From: Fructilactobacillus carniphilus | GTDB taxonomy: Bacteria; Bacillota; Bacilli; Lactobacillales; Lactobacillaceae | DNA: 64,000 nt | NCBI RefSeq assembly: GCF_024029675.1 | Contig: NZ_CP097121.1 | Span: 62,001-126,000, forward strand | Direction of reading: 5' to 3' | Part shown: in pieces, positions 17,294 through 25,794 of the stretch | Layout of the letters: each line of letters begins with the position of its first letter | Numbering within the stretch: position 1 is the first letter of the stretch | Notes under the pieces: model-generated | Databases searched by the model: none | What the model was told of the DNA's origin: nothing | Seen by the model: only the letters and a program-made list of their open reading frames with translations | Program-made: the position numbers and the translations under genes

Positions 17294-17333
17294 AAAAACA
17301 GGTGTCCCTCCATGCGGAAGGGCACCTGTTTTT
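17294..17333. terminator. Bidirectional terminator
   Basis: AAAAACAGGTGTCCCT region pairs with AGGGCACCTGTTTTT between copB and the convergent DUF4097 gene. Confidence 0.9.
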
Positions 17334-17341
17334 GGTTAAAA

Positions 17342-18295
17342 CTATTTAGTTTCAGTATCTTTGTGTTTGATGGCGACGTTCTTTAAATCGAGGTCACCAC
17401 CGTCGGTATTAATTTCACTGTAATTAATCTTGGCGTTCTTAATTTGGACGTCACCGGAGTTACTGTCGATTTTAACCCGGTGGTAATTGGCTTGTTTCTT
17501 GCTGTCGATGGTGACATCTCCAGAACCGCTGTTAAAGATTAGGTTTTTGGCGGCTAAATCATGGGTCTCAATCTCACCACTTCCAGAATTAACCTTAACC
17601 TGATTGAGGTTGGCTTGGGATAAAGCTACGTCGCCGGAGCTACTGTTAATTTTAACTGGCTTGACGGTATCCACTTTGTGTAACGTGACATCACCACTCC
17701 CAGATTCAATTGCAAGTTCAGTGGGGTTCGAGTTGCGCAAGCGAACATCCCCACTGGCAGATTTAATGTCCGTTTTTCCCAGTTGGCTGTCGTTGCTAGT
17801 TACATCTCCGTTAGCAGTGTTAATCGTGGTTTGGGTTAACTTCGTCTTATTTAATGTTACATTTCCGCCGTTACTGTTAACTTGGAGGTTTTTAACTTTA
17901 GCAGGCGTGTTGAAGGTAACGTCACTGGCATTAATTTTGACGGTGTTAGGATTGGTAATCTTGGGAATTGTGACCACGACTTCGGTTTTCAGCTTATGAT
18001 TATGCTTTAATTGGTCCCACAGTTGCTGATTTTTGAACGTGACGTCGATGTGATCACCGTTCTTGATTACGTTAGGTTTTTGTTTGCCGTCAAAGTTTGA
18101 TGTGACGGTAAACTCGTCCCCCGTTTTGACGGTCACTTGAGCGGGAACGTTGACCTTTAGGGTGTCTAACTGGGCGGTGTTCTTCACTTTTTGCGTTGTT
18201 TGGGGGGCAGCTAATGATTGTTTTGGCGTGGTAACGGTCACAAAGGTACCCACGGCTAAACTTGCAACGGCCAGCCCCATGATTTTTTTAAACAT
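17342..18295 (-). CDS. Secreted DUF4097 (adhesin-like) beta-helix protein
   Basis: A 317-residue exported protein. Residues 1-30 are a signal peptide (MFKKIMG, hydrophobic core, ALA-type end near SLAAPQ). The mature part is a run of about 20-residue repeats with the pattern N/S-S-GDV-x-L/I, typical of DUF4097 and predicted to form a right-handed beta-helix. There is no LPXTG anchor or C-terminal membrane span, so it is probably released or loosely held. Start at 18295 follows AAAGGAAG; the ATG 13 codons upstream lacks a site. Relatives occur in envelope-stress operons, but here it is alone. Confidence 0.75.
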   Translation of the reverse strand: MFKKIMGLAVASLAVGTFVTVTTPKQSLAAPQTTQKVKNTAQLDTLKVNVPAQVTVKTGDEFTVTSNFDGKQKPNVIKNGDHIDVTFKNQQLWDQLKHNHKLKTEVVVTIPKITNPNTVKINASDVTFNTPAKVKNLQVNSNGGNVTLNKTKLTQTTINTANGDVTSNDSQLGKTDIKSASGDVRLRNSNPTELAIESGSGDVTLHKVDTVKPVKINSSSGDVALSQANLNQVKVNSGSGEIETHDLAAKNLIFNSGSGDVTIDSKKQANYHRVKIDSNSGDVQIKNAKINYSEINTDGGDLDLKNVAIKHKDTETK

Positions 18296-18461
18296 GGAAA
18301 ACTTCCTTTCTCGGCTTTCCTTTAAATTTAGCACGCTTTTTTTTACTTCACAAGCAAGAAATTATGAAGAAACCTTTTATTTCCGTCTGGCTTTTCCTAT
18401 ACTGGTACGAGAAGCCCCAAACATGGGTCTCCAATCATAAAAAAGCAAAAGGAGAAACGGC

Positions 18462-19688
18462 ATGGCAAAAAGAAACAATGGCGTGGAAAAAATGAAACGC
18501 TTCAGATTTTCTGATCTGGTACGAGGAACGTATTCACCCATGATGCGGTTTTCCCTGTTATCAGTTTCTCTGGTGCTAGCAAGTGCCCTCTCAGTGTCCG
18601 CTGCGGTGCCACAGTGGCAGAGGGCCTTTCCAGGTCATTCATATTCTGCAATTGAGATTATTGCAACGATGCCCGCGTTAGCGGTAATTATTATGCTGCT
18701 CTTGAGTAACTGGGTGGCCAAGTACATGAAACCAAAACGAACGGTGATTGTGGGTCTAATCATTAGTGGAGTCTTTGGAATGATTCCGCTATTTGCCACG
18801 AATTACTACGTGGTGTTATTGTCCCGTTTCTGTTTTGGAATTGGATTAGGGTTAATTAACGGCTTAGCCGTGAGTTTAATTGGAACCTTCTTTGAAGGAA
18901 AGCTTAAAGATCGCCTGATGGGTTATCGGAGTGGGTTTGAAATGTTAGGGAACGCTATTTGTTCCTACATTGCCGGAGCCCTGTTGGTAGACCATGGTTG
19001 GCACAGTTCTTTTCTGGTGTACGCCATCGCTTTTCCGGTTGCGGTTCTTTTCTACTACTTTGTGCCGGAACCCAAGGAAGAACCGAAAATGGAGGTCGAC
19101 AAGCGCTCACCGCGGTTAAATCCGGATGTCATCTTTTGGACGATGCTTTTGGCTGCTTATCAGGTCACGTACGTGGGTGCTACGGTACGTTTATCCTCCT
19201 TTATTGAACACGCTAACTTAGGGACGATTGCCCAATCAGCGATGGTCATTAGTATTGCGCCGTTCTTTGGTTTGATGGGAGGAATCCTATTTGGAAATGC
19301 GCTGACCACTTTCCGGAAATTTATGTTGCCACTGGCCCTGATTGCGACGGGGCTTAGCCAGTTAGTCGTGGGAATGGCGCACGGTTTCTTTACAGCTGCT
19401 TTAGGAATGTTTTTAATTACCATGCTAGATACGATGGTGGTAACGTACATTCTAAATGTGGCTTCGGATATTTCACCGAAGGGAACGCTGAACGTCACGA
19501 CTTCGATTCTCTTAATCGGAAGTAACATCGGGATTTTCTTAGCCCCCGTTGTGCTTGGTGGAATTAACCAAGTCTTTAGTTCTGATAGCCCACGGTTAGC
19601 TTTCTGGGTTTCCGGAATTGCCTTGCTCGTGATGGGTGCCATCGGAATCTATGACTTACTCTTCATTCGCCACAAACTATTTCGTTAA
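18462..19688 (+). CDS. MFS transporter
   Basis: A 408-residue major facilitator with about 12 hydrophobic spans. LLSRFCFGIGLGLINGLAVSLIGTFFEG carries the loop and TM4-5 signature, and GYRSGFEMLGNAICSYIAG resembles drug or metabolite efflux MFS proteins. The start follows AAAAGGAG. TATACT-like -10 sequence lies about 65 bp upstream. It is monocistronic with a terminator. The substrate cannot be inferred. Confidence 0.8.
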   Translation: MAKRNNGVEKMKRFRFSDLVRGTYSPMMRFSLLSVSLVLASALSVSAAVPQWQRAFPGHSYSAIEIIATMPALAVIIMLLLSNWVAKYMKPKRTVIVGLIISGVFGMIPLFATNYYVVLLSRFCFGIGLGLINGLAVSLIGTFFEGKLKDRLMGYRSGFEMLGNAICSYIAGALLVDHGWHSSFLVYAIAFPVAVLFYYFVPEPKEEPKMEVDKRSPRLNPDVIFWTMLLAAYQVTYVGATVRLSSFIEHANLGTIAQSAMVISIAPFFGLMGGILFGNALTTFRKFMLPLALIATGLSQLVVGMAHGFFTAALGMFLITMLDTMVVTYILNVASDISPKGTLNVTTSILLIGSNIGIFLAPVVLGGINQVFSSDSPRLAFWVSGIALLVMGAIGIYDLLFIRHKLFR

Positions 19689-19700
19689 TTAAATTACGTT

Positions 19701-19737
19701 AATTTCCCATGGCCAGTTGGTGATGGGAAATTTTTTT
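19701..19737 (+). terminator. Terminator of the MFS gene
   Basis: AATTTCCCAT (19701-19710) pairs with ATGGGAAATT (19723-19732), followed by T. Confidence 0.9.
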
Positions 19738-19763
19738 CACTTGCAAGAAAAGCGAGGCTGAAC

Positions 19764-20639
19764 ATGCAAGCTCAATTTCAAAATCAAACGGAGCAGCCCC
19801 TCTCCGTCAAAAAAATCCTGACTAACGCAGGGGTAAGTAAACGGTTCTATGAGGTGACTAAGCGGCAATCGGCTAGTTTTGCCGTGTCTGGAACGGTGAT
19901 TGCGCCGACCCGCTTAATTGCGCCTGGAGAAACCCTGACCGTGACTTTTCCTCCAGAAACCGGCGATTCAGAGGTGCCCGTTAGTAACAAACCACTGGCA
20001 ATCCTCTTTGAAGACGATAACTGGCTGGTGATTAACAAACCGGCGGGTCTCACCAGCGTCCCTGGTCCTAGTAACCGAACTGATACCTTAGTGAACCGGG
20101 TTAAGGGACACCTCGAACGAGCGGGGGCGACCGACCTACGTCCCCACGTGATTACTCGACTCGACCGCTTTACCAGTGGAGTGGTACTGGTGGCTAAACA
20201 CCGGATGGCGACTGGATTAGCCAACCAAATGTTGGCGCAGCACCAGCTCCAAAAGGAGTACCAGGCAGTCGTAGCGGGCCACCTTGACCAGGAACACGGC
20301 CTAATCGACCTGCCGATTGGCCGGGTTGGAACGGAGATTGCCCGGCAGGTAATCCCGGCGGGCCAAAGCGCCCAAACGGAATACTGGGTGGAACGGGAAT
20401 TTCCGGAAGCTACTCGGGTCCGAGTGCAGCTTCATACCGGTCGGACGCACCAAATTCGGGTTCACTTTACCCACCTGGGACATCCCTTACTCGGGGATCA
20501 ACTCTACGGCGGACCTTTAGACCAAGGGATTACGCGGCAGGCATTACATGCGATTCAACTGACCTTCGTTGACCCCTTTAGTCAGCGACTGTTTGAATTT
20601 CACGCGCCGTTGCCAGCTGATATGCTAAAATATGAATGA
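19764..20639 (+). CDS. Pseudouridine synthase, RluA/RluD family
   Basis: A 291-residue RNA-modifying enzyme that isomerises uridine in rRNA or tRNA. The catalytic motif RLDRFTSG has Asp134. NWLVINKPAGLTSVPGP and the C-terminal TGRTHQIRVHFTHLGHPLLGDQLYGG are family blocks. The N-terminal portion lacks a clear S4 domain. In a likely operon with the next two genes; the following frame may overlap its end. Position specificity in RNA is not known. Confidence 0.9.
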   Translation: MQAQFQNQTEQPLSVKKILTNAGVSKRFYEVTKRQSASFAVSGTVIAPTRLIAPGETLTVTFPPETGDSEVPVSNKPLAILFEDDNWLVINKPAGLTSVPGPSNRTDTLVNRVKGHLERAGATDLRPHVITRLDRFTSGVVLVAKHRMATGLANQMLAQHQLQKEYQAVVAGHLDQEHGLIDLPIGRVGTEIARQVIPAGQSAQTEYWVEREFPEATRVRVQLHTGRTHQIRVHFTHLGHPLLGDQLYGGPLDQGITRQALHAIQLTFVDPFSQRLFEFHAPLPADMLKYE

Positions 20640-20658
20640 GAATAAAGGAGGACTGACC

Positions 20659-21060
20659 GTGGAAGATGGAATCAAGCTCGGGGGAGCAGCATTTGCCAAC
20701 CTAATGTTTACGCTTAAGACCCCGGTTACCCAAAAGAACCACAAAGATTACAAGTTCATGGAGTATGAAATGACGGAAATTGCCCCAGACATCTGGGCGA
20801 TGCCGGTGTACATGCAGGATGACGATGAATTTTCGTTATTTTTCATCGTGACCAAGATTGAGACCGGAGAAACCGTGATGGCGTTTGCGACTGGTTCGGA
20901 AGATGAAGAGGGGGAATTTGCCCTTAGTCAACCGATGAACACGGGGCTCGGGTTAAATAAACTAAAGGAGCATGATCATGACCGGGCCGAAAATGTCCTC
21001 CATTTCTTAAATCAGATTTCAAAGGCCAACGAAGGTGATTGGCGGATGGTCCAAGCTTAA
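20659..21060 (+). CDS. Conserved hypothetical protein
   Basis: A 133-residue acidic, soluble protein with no family I recognise. It starts at a GTG 8 bases after AAAGGAGG, which is better than the ATG at 20632 that overlaps the synthase gene and has no site. Features: a mixed alpha/beta N-terminal half, a negatively charged middle (SEDEEGEF) and a C-terminal helix with HDHDRAENVLHFL. No signal peptide, membrane span or catalytic motif is visible. It sits between an RNA pseudouridine synthase and a nucleoside deoxyribosyltransferase, probably co-transcribed. Confidence 0.7.
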   Translation: MEDGIKLGGAAFANLMFTLKTPVTQKNHKDYKFMEYEMTEIAPDIWAMPVYMQDDDEFSLFFIVTKIETGETVMAFATGSEDEEGEFALSQPMNTGLGLNKLKEHDHDRAENVLHFLNQISKANEGDWRMVQA

Positions 21061-21081
21061 AGACGCAAAGGAGCGAGACAG

Positions 21082-21522
21082 ATGGCACAAATTTATTTAG
21101 CAAGTCCCTTTTTTAGTGACGAACAAGTAGCCCGGATTGAAAAGATTGAGGCCGCATTAACGCAAAATCCGACGGTAAAGGATTTCTTTTCGCCCCGTAA
21201 AAACCAGGAAACGGACAACGAACCGTACACGAAACCGTGGGCCACGGATATTTACCACATTGACGTGTCCAACATTGACGCGGCAGAGGCCGTCGTTGCT
21301 ATCATTGATTTTGAAGGGGAACACGTGGATAGTGGAACGGCTTTCGAAATTGGGTATGCCGTCCAAAAGGGGACGCCCGTCGTGGTCTTTCACGAAAAGA
21401 CCGGCACGGTGAACCTGATGATTGGCGAAAGTCTACATGCTTACTTGAAGACCCCGGAAGCAGTGGCGCAATATGATTTTAAGACCATGCCCACCAGTGA
21501 ATACGACGGGAAATTTATTTAA
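21082..21522 (+). CDS. Nucleoside 2-deoxyribosyltransferase
   Basis: A 146-residue enzyme swapping bases between deoxynucleosides, a purine/pyrimidine salvage activity typical of lactobacilli. IYLASPFFSDEQ at the N-terminus and DSGTAFEIGYA with the nucleophile Glu89 match the family. Asp76 (IIDFEG) and Asp83 correspond to conserved substrate-site acids. It follows the hypothetical gene by 21 bases after AAAGGAG. It fits functionally with the deoxynucleoside kinase at 33.8 kb and xpt at 60.4 kb. Confidence 0.9.
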   Translation: MAQIYLASPFFSDEQVARIEKIEAALTQNPTVKDFFSPRKNQETDNEPYTKPWATDIYHIDVSNIDAAEAVVAIIDFEGEHVDSGTAFEIGYAVQKGTPVVVFHEKTGTVNLMIGESLHAYLKTPEAVAQYDFKTMPTSEYDGKFI

Positions 21523-21584
21523 CCAATCAACTTAAAAATTAACCATTGGAATCAACTGAAGTCGAATGATGAAGGAGACTTTTG

Positions 21585-22484
21585 ATGCACGAACACGAAG
21601 AACAACTAACGGGGCGCCGTTTTTTGGCGGTGACGTTGCTAAACGCGACGATTACCATGTTGGAATTTTTGGGTGGATTACTGTCTGGGAGTTTATCGCT
21701 ACTATCGGATGCGGCCCACAACTTGGGCGATTCACTTTCGATTATCTTTAGTTACGGAGCTCATGTTCTAAGTAAGCGCAAGCAAACCCGGGTTAATACC
21801 TACGGGTTTAAGCGGGCCGAAATCCTCTCGGCCCTGTTTAATTCGTTGTTTTTGGTAATTTTGTCAGTGCTCCTGTTGGTTGAAGCGGGGAGCCGCCTCT
21901 TCCACCCGGAAAAAATTGCCAGTGGGGTGATGATTTGGGTAGCGGTGATTAGTGCTGCCGCTAACCTACTTTCAACCGTGTTATTGAACCGGGGTGCCCA
22001 GCACAACCTAAACTTGAAGGCAACCTACCTCCACTTGTTGAGTGACGCCTTGGCATCTGTCGGCATTATTATCGGGGGCTTGGTCATCATGGTGACCGGT
22101 TGGTACTGGATTGATCCACTTATTACGATTTTAGTGGCCGTGTATATCATCTATGAAAGTTGGCCGGTGATTAAAAAGACGGTGCAGATTCTAATGGAAT
22201 GTGCGCCCCAGCTAGATTACGCGGGAATTAACCGAGATCTGCTGGCGCTTGACGGCGTTAAAAAAGTCCACCACGTGCACGCTCTGATGGTGGACGAAAA
22301 TAGCATTGTGTTTTCGGCTCACGTCAACATGAATAACATGGACCTGGATGAGGTACAGGCGATTTACGCGCGGATTAACCAGATGTTAAAAACTAAATAC
22401 CACGTTGATCACGTGACGATTCAACCAGAAACCACCCATGGAGAGGATGAATCCTTCTTTTACGATCGTGATTATGACATTTAA
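21585..22484 (+). CDS. Cation diffusion facilitator, CzcD-like (Zn/Cd/Co efflux)
   Basis: A 299-residue exporter. Six membrane spans include the metal-site Asp/His pairs SDAAHNLGDS (TM2) and HLLSDALASVG (TM5), giving the HxxxD/DxxxD zinc site of CzcD-type proteins. A cytoplasmic C-terminal domain of about 85 residues contains VHHVHALMVDENS. The ATG at 21585 lies 7 bases after AAGGAG; the preceding TTG is not needed. Zinc is the most likely ion, by family. Confidence 0.88.
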   Translation: MHEHEEQLTGRRFLAVTLLNATITMLEFLGGLLSGSLSLLSDAAHNLGDSLSIIFSYGAHVLSKRKQTRVNTYGFKRAEILSALFNSLFLVILSVLLLVEAGSRLFHPEKIASGVMIWVAVISAAANLLSTVLLNRGAQHNLNLKATYLHLLSDALASVGIIIGGLVIMVTGWYWIDPLITILVAVYIIYESWPVIKKTVQILMECAPQLDYAGINRDLLALDGVKKVHHVHALMVDENSIVFSAHVNMNNMDLDEVQAIYARINQMLKTKYHVDHVTIQPETTHGEDESFFYDRDYDI

Positions 22485-22486
22485 AC

Positions 22487-22515
22487 AGCTGACTCTGACG
22501 GAGTTGGCTTTTTTT
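22487..22515 (+). terminator. Terminator of the cation-efflux gene
   Basis: AGCTGACTC pairs with GAGTTGGCT through two G-U pairs, followed by T7. Weaker than its neighbours. Confidence 0.65.
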
Positions 22516-22536
22516 GTAACCGGAATTTAACGTTGG

Positions 22537-22550
22537 TGTAATCGCTTTCA
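22537..22550 (+). promoter_or_regulatory. cre site (CcpA binding) ahead of manA
   Basis: TGTAATCGCTTTCA matches the cre consensus TGWAANCGNTNWCA at every position. It lies directly upstream of a TATGCT -10 element (22554-22559), so CcpA would repress manA when preferred sugars are present. Confidence 0.85.
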
Positions 22551-22594
22551 TGTTATGCTGAAATGTACGGAAAAAAGAAAGTAGGTTTTAGTAG

Positions 22595-23569
22595 ATGGAA
22601 ACAAGTGAAACGTTGCAAGCACAACCGTTATTTTTAACCCCGGTTTTACAACCAAAGATTTGGGGCGGCGATGCTTTACATAAATATTATCCAGAGTTAC
22701 AGACGAAGGGGATGGGAGAATCCTGGGCGGCTTCTACATATGGTCAATTTCAGTCCAAAGTGGCAACTGGACCTTGTGCCGGGCAGACGCTGCAAACAGT
22801 GTGGAACGAGCATCCGGAGTTGTTTGCTCATCCAGCAGGGGTCGAATTTCCGTTGCTGGTTAAATTACTGGACGCTCATGAGAACCTGTCGATTCAAGTG
22901 CACCCCGACGACCAAACGGCTCGTACCTTATTTCATGAACCCAACGGGAAGACGGAATGCTGGTACATTTTAGACGTGCAACCAGGGGCGCGGGCTTATT
23001 ATGGGCATCGGGCGCAAACTCAGGCAGAGTTAGAACGAGCAATTGTAGAACACCGCTTGGACGATTACTTGATTACTCGTCCGGTTCATCCCGGAGAAAT
23101 CATTTACGTTCCGGGGGGAACTTTGCACGCTCTAGGAGCGGGAATCGTGGCGCTTGAAGTGGAACAAAGTTCTGATAACACGCTCCGTTTTTATGACTTT
23201 GACCGGGTCGACAAACAAACCGGACAAAAACGGCCGTTACAAATTGAGGAAGCACTGGCAGCTACTCACTTTCCGGTGCAAGCACTGGAGGCAACGGTTA
23301 CAGAAGCACGGGTTGATCCGCAGCAACCGGGACGAACGGAAATCTTACGGTCTCAGTACTTTCAGGTGGCCGAACTGGATAGTGACCCGCAAGTGGAACT
23401 GCAACCGCAAACCCAGTGGTCGATTAACGTAGTTATTGCTGGACAGGGTGATTTAACCGTGGGGGATCGAGTTTACCCAATTCACATCGGGCAGACGTTT
23501 GTGTTGCCGGTGGGCTTTCCGGTCGCCCAACTCACAGGTAATCTCAAAATCGTTCAAGCAACCGTTTAA
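22595..23569 (+). CDS. manA: Mannose-6-phosphate isomerase, class I
   Basis: A 324-residue zinc enzyme interconverting mannose-6-P and fructose-6-P. Metal ligands Gln101 and His103 (IQVHPDD), Glu121 (KTECWY) and His178 (GGTLHAL) are all present in the two-cupin fold. The N-terminus has the usual PVLQPKIWGG and MGESWAAS. It is a single gene with a perfect cre site at the promoter and a strong terminator, consistent with catabolite control. Confidence 0.95.
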   Translation: METSETLQAQPLFLTPVLQPKIWGGDALHKYYPELQTKGMGESWAASTYGQFQSKVATGPCAGQTLQTVWNEHPELFAHPAGVEFPLLVKLLDAHENLSIQVHPDDQTARTLFHEPNGKTECWYILDVQPGARAYYGHRAQTQAELERAIVEHRLDDYLITRPVHPGEIIYVPGGTLHALGAGIVALEVEQSSDNTLRFYDFDRVDKQTGQKRPLQIEEALAATHFPVQALEATVTEARVDPQQPGRTEILRSQYFQVAELDSDPQVELQPQTQWSINVVIAGQGDLTVGDRVYPIHIGQTFVLPVGFPVAQLTGNLKIVQATV

Positions 23570-23575
23570 AATTGA

Positions 23576-23620
23576 CCAAAACAAAAAGCAATCTCAAATC
23601 GAGATTGCTTTTTGTTTTGG
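23576..23620. terminator. Bidirectional terminator, 20-bp perfect stem
   Basis: CCAAAACAAAAAGCAATCTC pairs exactly with its complement around AAATC, between manA and the convergent hypothetical gene. Confidence 0.95.
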
Positions 23621-23624
23621 TAGC

Positions 23625-23972
23625 TTACAGCGTGGCAAATGGATCAAGCTTGTTGGTTTCTTCCACGTACCATTCGCGCCAATCCGTGGTCGGGTTCCCG
23701 TTGTCAAAGAAGGTTTGGGGTAATTGACTGAGGAGTTTGTGGTAATCATTGCGGTTGAAGTCAGCAGAAAAGGCACAAATCTCTTCAGGAACCTGGTTGC
23801 TAACGTCCATGATGGTCCGGTTAATGTCAGCAATGACATGATTAAAGTCAAAGGAAGCCATTACATCTAGTTCTTCGTTGGTTAGTAAGGTAAAGTAAAA
23901 GGGAACAAAGTCATTGAGGGCCTTGGCCTTCGCCGTGTCACTTAATTCGGAAAATGATAAATTATCGCTCAT
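23625..23972 (-). CDS. Hypothetical protein
   Basis: A 115-residue soluble, acidic protein with a good AGGAGG site ahead of the ATG. It appears mostly helical with several Asn/Asp-rich turns (FSADFNRNDYH) and a WREWYVEE segment near the C-terminus. No membrane span, signal or known motif was seen. Transcribed alone towards manA. Confidence 0.7.
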   Translation of the reverse strand: MSDNLSFSELSDTAKAKALNDFVPFYFTLLTNEELDVMASFDFNHVIADINRTIMDVSNQVPEEICAFSADFNRNDYHKLLSQLPQTFFDNGNPTTDWREWYVEETNKLDPFATL

Positions 23973-24126
23973 GCTAATCCTCCTGTGCTATCCGCGCGTA
24001 GTATCGTTCTTTATTATAACGATAACCAGGAAATCCGTAAAATCATTTTAATTGCTAGTTTTAAAATTTGGACAAATATAGTAGAGTAGGCAGGGAAGGA
24101 AATCGACGCGAGTAAAGGTGGTGACT

Positions 24127-24909
24127 GTGGTGGGCAAGCATGAACATGTTTCGAAAAAAAAGCAGGCCTACAGTAATAAAGTAGTCCAAACCTGTTTGTT
24201 AGCCGGAAAAATTTTAATCGAAAATGGCTCCGAACTAAATCGGGTATCTGATACGATTAAACGAATTGCTGACAACGCGGGATTAAAGGACTTAAACGCC
24301 TACGTTACCATCACGGGGCTCATGATTTCTGCGAACGACGAAGCAGGCGCCCAAATTAAAGAAATTGAAAAGCGGGACTTTGACCTGCGCCGAATTGCGG
24401 CCGTCAATAAGCTGTCCCGCCGATTTGCAGAAAAAAAGCTAACCATTAACCAGTTTTACCGCTTGTTATTGAAGGTGGAACATATCGGATTATACTATCC
24501 GTTTTGGCTATTGATGGTTGCAGCATCGGTGCTCTCTGGGGCCATCACCGTGGTCTTTAACAATGACATTCCTGATTTTTTCATTACCAGTTTGGTGGGA
24601 ATGTTTGGCTGGCTCATCTTTCGTGAGGTTAGTATCCGGGTGCATGCGAGTTTCATTAGTGAGTTTGTAGCTGCGATGTCAATTGGCGCGATGGCCATTT
24701 ATGCGGTGAAGATTGGTTTGGGTCAAAGCGTTGATAATATCATCATTGGAGCTGTCATGCCACTGGTTCCTGGGGTGCCGATTACGAATGCCGTGCGGGA
24801 TCTGATTTCTGGAAACTTAATTAGTGGACCAGCTAGAGGAATTGAAGCCTTTATTTGTGCTTGTGCTCTCGGGTTTGGCGTGTCGCTAGCACTAATTTGG
24901 TTAGGGTAG
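24127..24909 (+). CDS. Threonine/serine exporter ThrE, N-terminal-type subunit (DUF1212)
   Basis: About 260 residues. An N-terminal cytoplasmic domain carries the family block LLAGKILIENGSELNRVSDTIKRIA, then five or so membrane spans with VMPLVPGVPITNAVRDLISGN. With the next gene it makes the split two-subunit form of the ThrE amino-acid exporter. The start is uncertain: AAAGGTGG is followed by GTG codons at 24121, 24127 and 24130; 24127 or 24130 has the best spacing. Gap to the partner is 10 bases. Confidence 0.85.
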   Translation: MVGKHEHVSKKKQAYSNKVVQTCLLAGKILIENGSELNRVSDTIKRIADNAGLKDLNAYVTITGLMISANDEAGAQIKEIEKRDFDLRRIAAVNKLSRRFAEKKLTINQFYRLLLKVEHIGLYYPFWLLMVAASVLSGAITVVFNNDIPDFFITSLVGMFGWLIFREVSIRVHASFISEFVAAMSIGAMAIYAVKIGLGQSVDNIIIGAVMPLVPGVPITNAVRDLISGNLISGPARGIEAFICACALGFGVSLALIWLG

Positions 24910-24919
24910 GTGAATTAAA

Positions 24920-25381
24920 ATGCTCCATTTTTTCATTGTAATCGTGGGCGTTTACAGTGCCACCATTGGCTTTGCTTTGTTAATCAACGTTTCACCCCGG
25001 GCACTTAACCTTGGCGGGGTCGTTGCGGTAGCCGGGTACCTTGTTTATCTAGCTTATTCCACCTTTGTTGGTGGTTACGTGGGGGGGAACGTTTTCGGGG
25101 CCTTTTCCATCGGAATTTTCGGTATGATGGCCGCCCGGTATAAAAAAATGCCGGTGATTGTGTTCAATACCCCCGCGTTAGTGCCACTAGTTCCTGGTGG
25201 TCAGGCTTATCAGGTTATGAAATACGTCGCGATGAATCAGCCACACATGGCCTTTTACTATTTAACTCAGGTCGTGATGATTGCGGGTTCGATTGCAATG
25301 GGCTTTTTGCTCTCTGAATTATTTATTCAACTGTTTTATTACACCAGACGGCAGATACTAAGAAAGCTGGACCACATGTGA
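24920..25381 (+). CDS. Threonine/serine exporter ThrE, C-terminal-type subunit (DUF3815)
   Basis: A 153-residue membrane protein of about five spans. It has the mirror motif NTPALVPLVPGGQAYQVMKY, the counterpart of the VPLVPG motif in the first subunit. Start ATG after TAGGTG. The terminator stem begins within the last codons. Confidence 0.85.
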   Translation: MLHFFIVIVGVYSATIGFALLINVSPRALNLGGVVAVAGYLVYLAYSTFVGGYVGGNVFGAFSIGIFGMMAARYKKMPVIVFNTPALVPLVPGGQAYQVMKYVAMNQPHMAFYYLTQVVMIAGSIAMGFLLSELFIQLFYYTRRQILRKLDHM

Positions 25382-25397
25382 GTGGTTCAGCTTTTTT
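25364..25397 (+). terminator. Terminator of the ThrE pair
   Basis: AAGCTGGACCAC pairs with GTGGTTCAGCTT (one G-U), followed by T. The 5' arm overlaps the end of the coding sequence. Confidence 0.85.
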
Positions 25398-25413
25398 AAT
25401 TGTTATTTTATTT

Positions 25414-25794
25414 TTAAAGGTGAAATTCGATGCCAAGCCAGAAACTAGCCATTAGAATTATGAGCACCAGGCTGGTAATCACAACGTACAACGAATCGTG
25501 TTCGCGGTAAAACGAATAGATCGAAACAACCACCCGGAGCACCGGCGTGAGGATGAGGGCAAAAATTCCGGTCATCATCACGGCGTACGGTTTCCCGGTC
25601 AGCAGTCCTTGCAATAACTCGGAGAAGTTCTTGACGTGGTAATGAGTGGCGACGCCCAAGCTGCCGTTCATCAGGTAGAGCAAGAGACCCAAAATCATAA
25701 TGGTCGCGGCCACAATTACTCCCCAACGGAGGATTTTGCCGATGGTTTGTTCGACGGCTTGTATTTCGTTGGTAGCAGGTTTACTGGTTTTCAT
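25414..25794 (-). CDS. DUF1634 membrane protein, partner of TauE
   Basis: A 126-residue protein with three hydrophobic segments, matching DUF1634, which is habitually encoded next to TSUP/TauE permeases. Its ATG overlaps the TauE stop by one base (TAATG), so production is coupled. Likely an accessory membrane subunit; no catalytic motif. Confidence 0.8.
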   Translation of the reverse strand: MKTSKPATNEIQAVEQTIGKILRWGVIVAATIMILGLLLYLMNGSLGVATHYHVKNFSELLQGLLTGKPYAVMMTGIFALILTPVLRVVVSIYSFYREHDSLYVVITSLVLIILMASFWLGIEFHL

